The notes under the pieces are model-generated. The model ran no database searches, was not told where the DNA came from, and saw only the letters and a program-made list of their open reading frames with translations. A program made the position numbers and the translations under genes. Below, piece by piece: positions 55,501-64,000 of a stretch of 64,000 nucleotides of DNA (position 1 is its first letter; each line of letters begins with the position of its first letter). The DNA is from CAWANF01 sp963783355 (GTDB lineage Bacteria; Bacteroidota; Rhodothermia; Balneolales; DATFMH01), in contig CAWANF010000009.1 of assembly GCA_963783355.1 (NCBI GenBank), forward strand, positions 71,906-135,905, written 5' to 3'.

Positions 55501-56817
55501 AATACCTAAACGGTGCAACGTAGGAGCACGGTTTAACATCACAGGGTGTCCGTCGATCACGTTTTCCAGTACATCCCAGACTACCTGATCACGACGATCA
55601 ACTACTTTCTTGGCACTCTTTACTGTTTTCACATATCCACGCTCAATCAGGCGGCGGATAATAAACGGTTTGTACAACTCGACCGCCATTTCTTTTGGCA
55701 GGCCGCATTGATGCATTTTCAGTTCAGGTCCAACCACAATTACCGAACGGCCTGAATAATCAACACGTTTACCCAACAAGTTCTGACGGAAACGGCCCGT
55801 TTTACCTTTGAGCATATCACTCAGAGACTTCAAAGGACGATTATTGCTACGAACAGCGTTGGTTTTTCGTGAATTGTCGAATAAAGAATCAACAGCTTCC
55901 TGAAGCATGCGTTTTTCGTTACGCAAAATGACGTCAGGTGCTTTGATATCGATTAATCTCTTCAGACGATTATTGCGGATAATAACCCGGCGATATAAAT
56001 CATTCAGGTCGGATGTAGCGAAACGGCCACCTTCCAGGGGAACGAGTGGACGCAATTCCGGTGGAATTACCGGGATAACACGCATTACCATCCATTCAGG
56101 ACGATTCTCAGTGTTTTTCTGAGCGGCACGGAACGATTCAATAACCTGAAGGCGCTTAAGATATTTCTTTTTGCGCATCATTGAAGTTTCGTTCTTAACC
56201 AGCTCACGATATTTATAAGCATCCTTATCGAGATCGATACTGGCTAATAATGCCTCAACGGCTTCAGCGCCCATTTTGACAACGAATTTATCCGGATCTT
56301 CGTCATCAAGTTCAGAATGTTCTTCCGGTAACTGACTTAAAATGTCATGATATTCTTCCTCGGTGAGCATATCGCCCATCTTGTAACCTAAATCACGAGC
56401 CAGTCCTGGCTGAATGACCACAAAGCTCTCGTAATAAATGATCTTTTCGAGGCTTTTGGCCGACAAACCAAGCAGGTTAGCAATTTTACTTGGTAACGAT
56501 TTGAAATACCAAATATGAACTACGGGAACGGACAAGGTAATGTGTCCCATGCGTTCACGGCGAACAGCCTTCCGGGTAACTTCGACACCGCATCGGTCGC
56601 AGATAATCCCTTTATAGCGTATTCTTTTATATTTACCGCAATGGCATTCCCAGTCTTTCACCGGTCCGAAGATTTTTTCACAGAACAAACCATCTTTTTC
56701 AGGTTTGAATGTCCTGTAATTAATAGTCTCAGGAGTTAAAACTTCTCCATGTGACCGTGAAAGAATTGCTTCCGGGGAAGCGAGTGAAATACGAATATGA
56801 TTGAAATCTTTAGCCAT
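52546..56817 (-). CDS. rpoC: RNA polymerase beta' subunit
   Basis: 1423 residues, as in Bacteroidota relatives. The N-terminal zinc site is C58-x-C60-x12-C73-x2-C76. The catalytic NADFDGDQMAVH with three Asp ligands for Mg2+ is near residue 463. A second zinc ribbon (CETTRGVCAKCYGRD) is near 880-900. The bridge helix and trigger loop regions are intact. It pairs with rpoB 84 bases upstream. Confidence 0.98.
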   Translation of the reverse strand: MAKDFNHIRISLASPEAILSRSHGEVLTPETINYRTFKPEKDGLFCEKIFGPVKDWECHCGKYKRIRYKGIICDRCGVEVTRKAVRRERMGHITLSVPVVHIWYFKSLPSKIANLLGLSAKSLEKIIYYESFVVIQPGLARDLGYKMGDMLTEEEYHDILSQLPEEHSELDDEDPDKFVVKMGAEAVEALLASIDLDKDAYKYRELVKNETSMMRKKKYLKRLQVIESFRAAQKNTENRPEWMVMRVIPVIPPELRPLVPLEGGRFATSDLNDLYRRVIIRNNRLKRLIDIKAPDVILRNEKRMLQEAVDSLFDNSRKTNAVRSNNRPLKSLSDMLKGKTGRFRQNLLGKRVDYSGRSVIVVGPELKMHQCGLPKEMAVELYKPFIIRRLIERGYVKTVKSAKKVVDRRDQVVWDVLENVIDGHPVMLNRAPTLHRLGIQAYQPVLIEEKAIRLHPLSCTAFNADFDGDQMAVHLPLSHDAILEASVLMLGSHNIMSPANGGPIAVPSQDMVLGIYYLTKIANDQRGEGKTFASPEEVIIAYDQDKIDLHAKINVRIERGIGEKKTINVIKTTTGRVIFNQILPQEIPYKNQTFGKKELRSLISEVFNVAGTDKAAEFLDNMKSLGFETATRGGLSFNLDDIVIPKEKAELIDSAQEEVAEIQERYENGFITDNERYNQVIDKWTSVTNRVAETLFKALADDLSGFNPVYMMADSGARGSKEQIRQLGGMRGLMAKPQKSSINTGSEVIESPILSSFKEGLTVLEYFISTHGARKGLADTALKTADAGYLTRRLVDVSQDLIINENDCGTLRGIKMRALKDNEDVVESLEERIVGRVSLHDVYDPLNDELIVPANDLIDERIAKKIAETSIEEVEIRSVLTCETTRGVCAKCYGRDLARGKTVQVGEAVGVVAAQSIGEPGTQLTLRTFHVGGTASRLEQESQHKAKFGGKIVFDNIRVVNYDDGEEEHRVVLSRVGEIKILDETDKVLAQYNVPYGSELLVEEGDVIPKGVPLCKWDPYNALILSEINGNIEYKDIMENVTFTEETDSQTGHKEKVITDSKDKTLVPSIMVKGEGTNQRMREMTLPVGAHLIVDSKDTVFAGQTLAKIPRSAGKSKDITAGLPRVTELFEARPPSDPAVVSEIDGIVKMGSRKRGSQEVIVTTKDGTETKTYLVPLAKHILVQENDFVQAGQPLSDGSIMPQDILSILGPFAVQSYLVNEIQEVYRLQGVKINDKHIEVIVRTMMQKVEITDSGDTMYLEGDKVDRFEVNRTNDKLIGKYVVTDPGESEEKHGAMLERREVREVNAKLIKDNKQEIQVREAKPAISRPILLGITRAALSTDSWLSAASFQETTKVLSQASIEAKEDGLLGLKENVVVGQKVPAGTGLRKYRDLIVGSKSEMEDIEPASKVFEALGADDSSDE

Positions 56818-56879
56818 AATTTATCTATGCTGCTAATTATTCGACAAGGATGTATGCAAAATCTGTTTAAACCGTTGAA

Positions 56880-56896
56880 GGGCTTTGCTCAAGCCC
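56880..56896 (-). other. rpoB-rpoC intercistronic hairpin
   Basis: GGGCTT and AAGCCC pair around GAGCA on the minus strand, just after the rpoB stop. No T-run follows, so it is a processing or stability stem rather than a terminator. Confidence 0.5.
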
Positions 56897-56901
56897 ATTT
56901 C

Positions 56902-59900
56902 TCAACCGATATCAACTTCGAGTCCGAGACCCTGAAGTTCTCTAACCAGTACGTTGAACGATTCGGGCGTGCCACCTTCCGGCAAATTTTCACCTTTAAC
57001 GATGGCTTCATAAACCTTCGAACGGCCCTTAACATCGTCACTTTTAACGGTTAACATTTCCTGAAGCACATTAGCTGCCCCATAAGCATACAGTGCCCAA
57101 ACTTCCATTTCTCCAAGACGCTGTCCACCAAATTGTGCTTTACCACCCAGAGGTTGCTGAGTAATAAGCGAGTATGGACCAATGGAGCGAGAGTGCATCT
57201 TGTCTTCGACAAGGTGATTCAGTTTCAACATGTAGATGTAACCAACCGTTGTTTTTTGTGCAAAACGCACACCGGTACGTCCATCAAACAGGTAAACTCT
57301 GGCATCTTCAGGTAAATCAGCTTTTTTAAGCCAGCCTCTTACATCATCAGATGTAGCACCGTCAAAAATAGGTGTGGCAAATTTAACACCAAGCTTATGA
57401 CCGGCCCAGCCGAGGATAGTTTCGTAAATCTGGCCAAGGTTCATCCGAGAAGGCACGCCTAATGGATTTAACACGATATCGATAGGAGTTCCATCTTCCA
57501 TAAATGGCATATCTTCAACAGGTACCACTTTGGCAACAACACCTTTGTTACCGTGGCGGCCAGCCATTTTATCACCTACCTGAAGTTTACGTTTTTTAGC
57601 GATATAAACTTTCGCTTTTTGAATGATACCGGGTGGCAGTTCATCCCCAACCTGAATCTGGTATTTGTTTTTCTTCAGCTCTCTTTCATAAACACGCCTG
57701 CGTTCACGATAATTTAAGCAGAGTGTGCGTACCAGTTCATCTAATTCTTTATCACCCGTCCATTTCAGGCGCATGCTTAATTTATAGGGATCCAATTCTT
57801 CGAATACCTTTTTGGTGTATTTAACACCATCAGCAACGATTTCTTCCCCATATTTACTGATAACTCCTGGAGACGTATAATCTTTCAGGAGTCCGTACAT
57901 GCGTTCAATCCATTCACTGTTTAATTTAGACAGGCGATTAGCATATTGCTCATTTTCTTTTTCAATGAGGTCTTTTTCTTCCTTACGGGAATAATTTTCT
58001 TCCCGTTTTCTGCTAAACAATTTCGTATTGATAACCGTACCTTTGACGCCCGGAGGTGTTTTCAGAGAAGCATCTTTTACATCACCGGCTTTATCACCAA
58101 AGATGGCACGAAGCAGTTTTTCTTCAGGAGTCGGGTCTGTTTCACCTTTTGGAGTAATTTTACCAATTAATATTTCTCCGGGTTCAATTTTTGCACCGGT
58201 CCTGATAATACCTCTTTCATTCAGGTTACGGGTAGCTTCTTCACTTACGTTCGGAATTTCACGGGTCAGTTCTTCTTCACCGCGTTTTGTATCACGAACC
58301 TGAAGTTCATATTCCTGAACGTGAATAGATGTATACATGTCATCACGAACCACACGTTCACTAATAACAATAGCATCCTCAAAATTGTAACCTCTCCAGG
58401 GCATGAATGCCACAAGAATATTTCTGCCAAGCGCCAGTTCGCCTCCTTGAGTGGCACAACCATCCGCAATAGGCATTCCATCGACGACTTTATCCCCCAC
58501 CTTCACTAATGGGCGCTGATTTACCGTCGTGTCCTGATTGGTACGTTCATATTTTCTTAAGGTGTAGATAACAATACCGTCATCAAAATAAGCGAGTTCT
58601 TCACGTTCATCACGTTTGTACTTAATTTTGATTTCGTTACCACTTACATAAACAACTTCGCCATCACCCTCGGCAGCAATAATAGCTCTGGAATCTTTTG
58701 CTGCTCTGAATTCCATACCCGTTCCAACGATTGGTGAATCGGGACGAACAAGCGGGACACCCTGACGTTGCATGTTTGAGCCCATCAAAGCACGGTTAGC
58801 GTCATCGTGTTCGATAAATGGAATCAAGGATGCCGCAACTGATGTAATCTGATTAGGAGCAACGTCCATATACTCAATGGATTCTGAACGTGTTAATGCC
58901 ACGTTACCATCACGCATACGGGAGAAGACCAAATCATTTTTAAACTTAGATACATCATCTAAAGGTGCATTTGCCTGAGCGATGACTGTTTCGTCTTCCT
59001 GCTCAGCGGTCAGGTATTCAACCGATTCGGTAACTTTACCTTCAACAATCTTTCTGTAAGGCGTTTCGATAAAACCAAATTCATTGACTTTAGCATGAAC
59101 GCACAAAGAAGAAATCAAACCGATATTCGGACCTTCAGGAGTCTCAATAGGACATAAACGTCCGTAGTGTGTATAGTGAACGTCACGAACCTCGAAACCG
59201 GCACGTTCTCTTGTCAAACCGCCCGGGCCTAAAGCAGACATCCGGCGTTTGTGAGTCAGCTCAGCCAACGGATTGGTTTGGTCCATGAACTGGGACAACT
59301 GATTCGTTCCGAAGAATGTATTTATAACACTGGAAATCGTGCGGGCGTTTACCAAATCCTGCGGCGTAAACTGTTCGGCATCACGGGAGTTCATACGTTC
59401 ACGAATGGTTCGAGCCATACGAGCTAAACCAATAGCAAACTGTTGTCCCAATTGTTCACCGACGGTTCGTACACGACGGTTACTCAAGTGGTCAATATCA
59501 TCAACCTGAGATTTTAAATTCTTGAGACGAATAACTTCTTTCGTAATGTTTACGACATCCTGAACAGTCAGAACCGTGATATCGTAATCAATATCCTGGC
59601 GGAGGCGTTTATTGAGACGATAACGGCCAACTTCACCCAGATCATATTTCTTATCACTGAAAAACAGGCGCTCCAGTACAGCACGTGCCGTATCAGGATC
59701 CGGCATTTCACCGGTTCTTATTTGACGATAAACCTCAGCCAATGCAGTAGTTTCATCATATGTACTGTCTTTTCGCAGAGTGTTTATGATAACTGAGCGA
59801 TCAGCATCTTCAGCTGATATTTTAAGGACGAGGACAGACTTCAGACTCTGTTCTTTAAATACGCCATAGTCATCTTCCGTTATTTCATGATCACGGGGAA

Positions 59901-60729
59901 GAACGATATTACGCTTGGTTGCTTCGGTAACTTCACCAGTCTCTTCATCAACGACTTCTTCAGTTAACACCTCAACAATATCCGTCGCTGAGCGCTTACC
60001 AACAACCTTCTCATTAAAATCTTTTTTAGAACTAAATGAGACTTCTTCTGATAAATCGAACAAACGAAGAATATCAAAATCGGTTGGATAACCAAGAGCT
60101 CTTAGAAGCGTTGTTACCGGTAATTTTTTCTTACGGTCGATATAAGCCCACAGTACATCACGAATATCTGTAGTTAATTCAATCCATGAACCTTTAAAAG
60201 GAATTACACGGGCTGAATACAACTGTGTTCCATTTGGATGCACCGACTGTCCGAAGAATACACCAGGTGAACGGTGCAACTGGCTTACGATAACACGTTC
60301 AGCACCATTTATAATAAATGTGCCACGTCCAGTCATCCATGGCAAATCGCCAAGGAATACTTCCTGTTCGATGGTTTCTGAGGCTTCATCTGATTGATCT
60401 ACAGAAGATAAGCGAAGCCTGGCTTTCAAAGGAACGGCAAAAGTTAAACCTCTCTCCTGGCATTCCGAGATAGAATACTTAGGAGTATCAATGTCGTAAC
60501 TGATATATTCGAGAATATGCTGTTCCCTGGAATCCTGTATGGGAAAATTTTCTTGAAAAATTCGCTCTAAACCAACATCTTCGCGATCTTCAGGAGCTAC
60601 ATTCCATTGAGTGAAGATTCTGAAAGATTCAAGCTGTATATCCAGAAAATCCGGGTAGTCCAGAATAGTCTTAGTACGAGCGAATGTTATGCGATTAGTG
60701 AAGGGTAAAGTTGCAGCTTTAGTACTCAA
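56902..60729 (-). CDS. rpoB: RNA polymerase beta subunit
   Basis: 1275 residues. The start codon is TTG (60727-60729 on the minus strand) behind GAGG, in place of ATG. The rifampicin region (QLSQFMDQTNPLAELTHKRR) carries the usual sensitive residues. Other blocks: GRLCPIETPEGPNIGLI, KMAGRHGNKGVV, and GGKAQFGGQRLGEMEVWALYAYGA. It follows rplL after 188 bases that hold a hairpin. Confidence 0.98.
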   Translation of the reverse strand: MSTKAATLPFTNRITFARTKTILDYPDFLDIQLESFRIFTQWNVAPEDREDVGLERIFQENFPIQDSREQHILEYISYDIDTPKYSISECQERGLTFAVPLKARLRLSSVDQSDEASETIEQEVFLGDLPWMTGRGTFIINGAERVIVSQLHRSPGVFFGQSVHPNGTQLYSARVIPFKGSWIELTTDIRDVLWAYIDRKKKLPVTTLLRALGYPTDFDILRLFDLSEEVSFSSKKDFNEKVVGKRSATDIVEVLTEEVVDEETGEVTEATKRNIVLPRDHEITEDDYGVFKEQSLKSVLVLKISAEDADRSVIINTLRKDSTYDETTALAEVYRQIRTGEMPDPDTARAVLERLFFSDKKYDLGEVGRYRLNKRLRQDIDYDITVLTVQDVVNITKEVIRLKNLKSQVDDIDHLSNRRVRTVGEQLGQQFAIGLARMARTIRERMNSRDAEQFTPQDLVNARTISSVINTFFGTNQLSQFMDQTNPLAELTHKRRMSALGPGGLTRERAGFEVRDVHYTHYGRLCPIETPEGPNIGLISSLCVHAKVNEFGFIETPYRKIVEGKVTESVEYLTAEQEDETVIAQANAPLDDVSKFKNDLVFSRMRDGNVALTRSESIEYMDVAPNQITSVAASLIPFIEHDDANRALMGSNMQRQGVPLVRPDSPIVGTGMEFRAAKDSRAIIAAEGDGEVVYVSGNEIKIKYKRDEREELAYFDDGIVIYTLRKYERTNQDTTVNQRPLVKVGDKVVDGMPIADGCATQGGELALGRNILVAFMPWRGYNFEDAIVISERVVRDDMYTSIHVQEYELQVRDTKRGEEELTREIPNVSEEATRNLNERGIIRTGAKIEPGEILIGKITPKGETDPTPEEKLLRAIFGDKAGDVKDASLKTPPGVKGTVINTKLFSRKREENYSRKEEKDLIEKENEQYANRLSKLNSEWIERMYGLLKDYTSPGVISKYGEEIVADGVKYTKKVFEELDPYKLSMRLKWTGDKELDELVRTLCLNYRERRRVYERELKKNKYQIQVGDELPPGIIQKAKVYIAKKRKLQVGDKMAGRHGNKGVVAKVVPVEDMPFMEDGTPIDIVLNPLGVPSRMNLGQIYETILGWAGHKLGVKFATPIFDGATSDDVRGWLKKADLPEDARVYLFDGRTGVRFAQKTTVGYIYMLKLNHLVEDKMHSRSIGPYSLITQQPLGGKAQFGGQRLGEMEVWALYAYGAANVLQEMLTVKSDDVKGRSKVYEAIVKGENLPEGGTPESFNVLVRELQGLGLEVDIG

Positions 60730-60861
60730 GGATACCTCGCTATTTTTTAAAATTGTGGAAGTTCACATTCCCGCGATTACCAGGGAGTGTTCACCTTAAA
60801 GGAATCAGTACCTGATTGTTTAAAAAAGTAATGACCCTATACAGGGGTACAGACGGCGATA

Positions 60862-60886
60862 GCCAATACCGAATAACGGTATTGGC
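60862..60886 (-). promoter_or_regulatory. rplL-rpoB intercistronic hairpin (attenuator or processing site)
   Basis: GCCAATACC and GGTATTGGC are perfect complements around a 7-base loop. No T-run follows on the minus strand. In many bacteria this gap holds an attenuator or RNase III site that sets the L12:beta ratio; that role is inferred. Confidence 0.6.
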
Positions 60887-60917
60887 TTTCTAAATATTGT
60901 ATTAACAAAACTTAAGA

Positions 60918-61292
60918 TTATTTAAGTTCTACTTCCGCGCCTGCTTCTGTCAATTTACTTTTTACTGACTCGGCCTCATCTTTAGAGATTCCTTCTTTGA
61001 TATTGCTAGGAGCATTATCAACGAGTTCTTTTGCCTCTTTGAGTCCAAGGCTTGTGATAGCACGTACTTCTTTGATAACAGCGATTTTATTACCACCGGC
61101 AGCTTTCAAAACTACAGTAAATTCTGTTTGTTCTTCTTCTGCCTGTCCGCCATCAGCAGCAGGACCAGCAACAGCTACAGCTGCAGCAGCCGGTTTGATA
61201 CCGTATTCATCTTCCAGTACATGAGCTAACTCGTTAGCCTCTTTAATCGTCAGGTTGACTAATTGTTCTGCTAAATCTTTAACGTCAGCCAT
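60918..61292 (-). CDS. rplL: ribosomal protein bL12 (L7/L12)
   Basis: 124 residues. N-terminal dimer helix (LAEQLVNLTIKEANELAHVLED), an alanine-rich flexible hinge, and the C-terminal domain EFTVVLKAAGGNKIAVIKEV, LGLKEAKELVD. RBS CGGAG before the start. It forms the stalk that recruits translation factors. Confidence 0.98.
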   Translation of the reverse strand: MADVKDLAEQLVNLTIKEANELAHVLEDEYGIKPAAAAVAVAGPAADGGQAEEEQTEFTVVLKAAGGNKIAVIKEVRAITSLGLKEAKELVDNAPSNIKEGISKDEAESVKSKLTEAGAEVELK

Positions 61293-61338
61293 TTTTATAT
61301 TACTCCGATTAGTAGATTTGTGATTTTAAAATTTCTGA

Positions 61339-61860
61339 TTAATTGTCTTTATCAGCTATTTGTTTTACGGCACCTAAAATGTTGGATCCCTGTGATTGCA
61401 GTGCGCTTACAATATTAGAAACAGGAGATAGAAGCAGTCCAACGATGTCTCCAATGACTTCTTGTTTAGATTTCATTGAAGCCAATGCATCTAATTGGTT
61501 GCTATCAAAGACTTGACCTTCGATATAAGCCAATTTGAAACTAGGCTTTTTATTGCCTTCAATAAATTTCTTCAGGATTTTGGCCGGTTGTCCCAGATCT
61601 TCTTTGGTAAAAATAAAGGCATTCTGATTTTCCAGTTTATCAGAAAGATTATCATAACCGCCAACCTGGTCCATTGCACGTCTTACCAACGTGTTTTTGT
61701 ATACCTTGTATTTAATACCCTGTTCGCGGAATTTACCTCTGAGTTCGTTGATATTAGCAACCGACATACCGGTATACTGAGCTATATAAAGTGCTTCGGA
61801 ATTAGTAAGATCCTCAACTAATTCATCAACAACTGCTTGTTTGTCTGCTTTTGTTGCCAT
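61339..61860 (-). CDS. rplJ: ribosomal protein uL10
   Basis: 173 residues. Starts with VVDELVEDLTNSEALYIAQY and has the RNA-binding GIKYKVYKNTLVRRAM region; the C-terminal helix binds L12 dimers. It lies 28 bases after rplA, so there is no room for an autoregulatory L10 leader here; control may be further upstream. Confidence 0.97.
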   Translation of the reverse strand: MATKADKQAVVDELVEDLTNSEALYIAQYTGMSVANINELRGKFREQGIKYKVYKNTLVRRAMDQVGGYDNLSDKLENQNAFIFTKEDLGQPAKILKKFIEGNKKPSFKLAYIEGQVFDSNQLDALASMKSKQEVIGDIVGLLLSPVSNIVSALQSQGSNILGAVKQIADKDN

Positions 61861-61889
61861 TTGTAATACCTGTTATAACCTTTAAATCT

Positions 61890-62588
61890 TTATCTGGATT
61901 GTGCGATGGAACGATTGATAGGAATACTTGGCCCCATCGTCGAACTCATATAAATACTCTTTACGTATGCCCCTTTTGCAGAAGCGGGACGAAGTCTTAC
62001 GACTGTTTTGATAAATGCTTCGGCATTTTCTTTGATTTCCTGTGGGCCAAAGCTGGCTTTTCCAATTGCAGTGTGAAGGATACCGAATTTATCAACACGG
62101 AAATCGATTTTTCCAGCTTTCACTTCCTTAATAGCATTTCCAACTTCCATGGTAACCGTACCGCTCTTTGGATTTGGCATCAGACCACGGGGACCAAGAA
62201 CACGTCCGAGTTTACCAAGTTTGCCCATTACATCGGGAGTAGCAATAATTACATCAATGTCAGTCCAGCCACCTTCGATTTTTTCCATATATTCATCTAA
62301 CCCGACGAAATCAGCACCTGCTTCTTTAGCTTCTTCCTGTTTAGATGGGTTTACCAGAGCTAAAACTCGAACTGATTTACCAGTACCGTGTGGTAAAGAT
62401 ACCGTACCACGGACCATTTGGTCTGCATGACGGGGATCAACACCAAGTCGAATATCTAAATCAATTGAAGAATCAAATTTAGTCTTTGCGGTTTTTTTCA
62501 CCAATTCAGCAGCCTCATCAAGATCGTATTCTTTTTTACGATCGACTAAGGTCACTGACTCTTTATAATTTTTACCTTGTTTTGCCAT
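61890..62588 (-). CDS. rplA: ribosomal protein uL1
   Basis: 232 residues. Features: FDSSIDLDIRLGVDPRHADQ, VRGTVSLPHGTGK, RVLGPRGLMPNPKSGTVT. It forms the L1 stalk on 23S rRNA. Length and order are standard. Confidence 0.98.
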   Translation of the reverse strand: MAKQGKNYKESVTLVDRKKEYDLDEAAELVKKTAKTKFDSSIDLDIRLGVDPRHADQMVRGTVSLPHGTGKSVRVLALVNPSKQEEAKEAGADFVGLDEYMEKIEGGWTDIDVIIATPDVMGKLGKLGRVLGPRGLMPNPKSGTVTMEVGNAIKEVKAGKIDFRVDKFGILHTAIGKASFGPQEIKENAEAFIKTVVRLRPASAKGAYVKSIYMSSTMGPSIPINRSIAQSR

Positions 62589-62624
62589 TTTTCTTTATAC
62601 AATAAAATTCTTTACCTGAATTAT

Positions 62625-63050
62625 TTATTTTTCTACCCGAAGCCCCATACTTCTTGCTGTTCCAGCAATCATACTGGCCCCTGCTTCGATATCAAAAGCA
62701 TTCAAATCAGGCATCTTTTCTTTGGCGATTTCCTGGCATTGAGACCAGGACACTTTACCGACTTTCGTTCTGTTTGGTTCACCTGAACCAGATTTGATTT
62801 TGGCAGCCTTTTTCAAAAGAACAGCAGCAGGAGGAGTTTTTGTAACAAATGTGAACGATTTATCGACATAAACCGTAATCTCAACAGGTACAATAGTTCC
62901 AGCCTTATCCTGAGTTTTGGCATTAAAGGCTTTACAAAACTCCATTATGTTCACACCGGCCTGACCAAGTGCAGGTCCTACCGGAGGTGCCGGATTAGCC
63001 TGACCTCCAACAATCTGGAGTTTAACGATTTTTTCTACTTTCTTTGCCAT
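62625..63050 (-). CDS. rplK: ribosomal protein uL11
   Basis: 141 residues. Features: GGQANPAPPVGPALGQAGVN near the start and the KTPPAAVLLKKAA region, with GTARSMGLRV at the end. Binds the GTPase-associated centre of 23S rRNA. Confidence 0.98.
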   Translation of the reverse strand: MAKKVEKIVKLQIVGGQANPAPPVGPALGQAGVNIMEFCKAFNAKTQDKAGTIVPVEITVYVDKSFTFVTKTPPAAVLLKKAAKIKSGSGEPNRTKVGKVSWSQCQEIAKEKMPDLNAFDIEAGASMIAGTARSMGLRVEK

Positions 63051-63128
63051 ATCTGGTTAGATAAATTATCTCTTATAATCTGTTTAAATTTCTTTTTCAG
63101 GTCCCTTGAACCAATCGTACTGATTGTA

Positions 63129-63695
63129 TTAATCTTCCGGTTCAACCTGATTAATATCAACTTCAACCGGCGTTTTCCGTCCAAATATACTTACCAGGAC
63201 ACGTAATTTCAGTTTATCCGGGAATACTTCTTCAACGGTTCCATCGAAACCTTTAAACGGACCATCGACAACCTTGACCATATCCCCTTCACTAAAGGGA
63301 ATTTCAACAAGTCCGCCACTGGCCAGCATTTCTTTATTTTCCGTCACCCGTCCGAGTATCCGGTCAACTTCCGGTTTCTTCAGTGGTGTCGGTTTCTTGC
63401 TGGATTTATCATTTTTCAGGAAACCGATTACCGACGGCGCGTTAGAAATCAGCTGATTAACGTTGTCGTCGTAAATGGTTTCAACCAGGATATACCCTGG
63501 GAAAAAATTCTTTTCTCGGGTCTTTTTCTTACCTGATCTAATTTCGATAACTGTTTCTGTCGGTATGAGTACCTCGGTAATCTTATCTTCGAGACCCAGC
63601 ATCTCGATTTCCCGTTCAAGATATTCCTTTACCTTTTTCTCATGGCCAGAGAAACACCGAACGACATACCAGTTTTTTTGATGTTCGGTTGTCAT
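63129..63695 (-). CDS. nusG: transcription antitermination factor NusG
   Basis: 188 residues. NGN domain with WYVVRCFSGHEKKVKEYLE, TRFFPGYI-type NFFPGYILVETIYDD, and a KOW domain with FSEGDMVKVVDGPFKGFDG. It overlaps secE by four bases. Confidence 0.97.
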   Translation of the reverse strand: MTTEHQKNWYVVRCFSGHEKKVKEYLEREIEMLGLEDKITEVLIPTETVIEIRSGKKKTREKNFFPGYILVETIYDDNVNQLISNAPSVIGFLKNDKSSKKPTPLKKPEVDRILGRVTENKEMLASGGLVEIPFSEGDMVKVVDGPFKGFDGTVEEVFPDKLKLRVLVSIFGRKTPVEVDINQVEPED

Positions 63696-63874
63696 TTAAA
63701 TAAGACCTCTAAAATTGTACTGTATAATTGGTCTACACCAAATATAAAAATACCCAGTATGATTGAGAATATTACAACTACAATAGTATCGTCTAACAGT
63801 TGTTTCTGTGTCGGCCAGGTCACTTTATTCATTTCCTTCCGGACATCATCTAAAAAAACTTTGATTTTTCCCAT
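63692..63874 (-). CDS. secE: preprotein translocase subunit SecE
   Basis: 60 residues with one membrane helix (TIVVVIFSIILGIFIFGVDQ) and the conserved KVTWPTQKQL before it. This is the short single-helix type. It anchors the SecYEG channel. The tRNA-Trp gene lies 25 bases upstream. Confidence 0.95.
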   Translation of the reverse strand: MGKIKVFLDDVRKEMNKVTWPTQKQLLDDTIVVVIFSIILGIFIFGVDQLYSTILEVLFK

Positions 63875-63899
63875 TGTTTACTCTGACGATTCTAGGTTG

Positions 63900-63972
63900 C
63901 ACGGGTGGAGGGACTCGAACCCCCAGCCAATGGTTTTGGAGACCACTACTCTACCAATTGAGCTACACCCGT
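63900..63972 (-). tRNA. tRNA-Trp (anticodon CCA)
   Basis: 73 bases: acceptor ACGGGTG with CACCCGT, D-arm GCTCAATTGGTAGAGT, anticodon loop CTCCAAA, T-arm GGGGG-TTCGAGT-CCCTC. Discriminator G as usual for Trp. It lies directly upstream of secE. Confidence 0.96.
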
Positions 63973-64000
63973 ACGCGTTAAGCGTAAATATTCTTTTTTA

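Noticed and set aside
61861..61889. Autoregulatory L10 leader upstream of rplJ
   Set aside because: Only 28 bases separate rplA and rplJ, too short for that structure.

Overview
The window looks like a chromosome segment of a Balneolota/Rhodothermota-type relative of Bacteroidota. The signs are a type IX secretion (T9SS) C-terminal sorting domain with the NYPNPFNP motif, proline-rich TonB proteins, a CrtI phytoene desaturase, an archaeal-type ProRS, and a -33/-7 promoter (TTTG, then TATATTTG) in front of tRNA-Thr. This placement comes from protein style and is not proven.

Region 1 (1-9050) and region 3 (21180-25920) belong to one rapidly rearranging family of secreted proteins. It holds two beta-helix proteins that share a 1.36-kb near-identical 3' block. 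One is a subtilase-fold protein that has lost all its catalytic residues and is cut off from its T9SS tail by a stop codon. There is also a PD40 beta-propeller lipoprotein, five copies of a small Ig-like lipoprotein (two intact, three broken), two copies of a truncated helical secreted protein, and five copies of the 3' end of a CBM20-like protein. Four of these 3' ends lie in 5'-truncated or detached contexts, yet every one keeps an open frame with a variable end. This could be a silent-cassette system or simple decay.

Region 2 (9077-21180) starts with an O-antigen polymerase/ligase. Next comes an integrated element (about 11.2-17.1 kb) with a tyrosine integrase, a possible RteC-like protein, two excisionase-type HTH proteins, a P-loop replication ATPase and a cluster of TGCTA/TAGCA repeats. 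A minus-strand block of five genes follows (ECF sigma factor, zinc anti-sigma factor, DUF302 protein, membrane protein, flavin disulfide reductase). It lies between two identical 40-bp repeats, each forming a terminator-like hairpin.

Region 4 (26-28.4 kb) has a RAYT transposase with a perfect palindrome inside its own gene, OsmC, a DUF1295-like membrane protein, and tRNA-Met preceded (on its 3' side) by two tandem decayed tRNA-terminator copies.

Region 5 (28.7-52.5 kb) is ordinary chromosome: proS, a PAP2-like protein, the NAD(P)HX repair enzyme, VanZ, two tandem TonB paralogues, Nudix, DUF1844, DUF1015, serC, rhomboid, tRNA-Thr, SDR, a GH2 glycosidase with a malectin domain, a pyruvyltransferase, an M1 aminopeptidase, an RlmI-like methyltransferase, RlpA, CrtI, FSA/transaldolase and YtxH.

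Region 6 (52.5-64 kb, minus strand) is the conserved order tRNA-Trp, secE, nusG, rplK, rplA, rplJ, rplL, rpoB, rpoC, with intercistronic hairpins after rplL and after rpoB.
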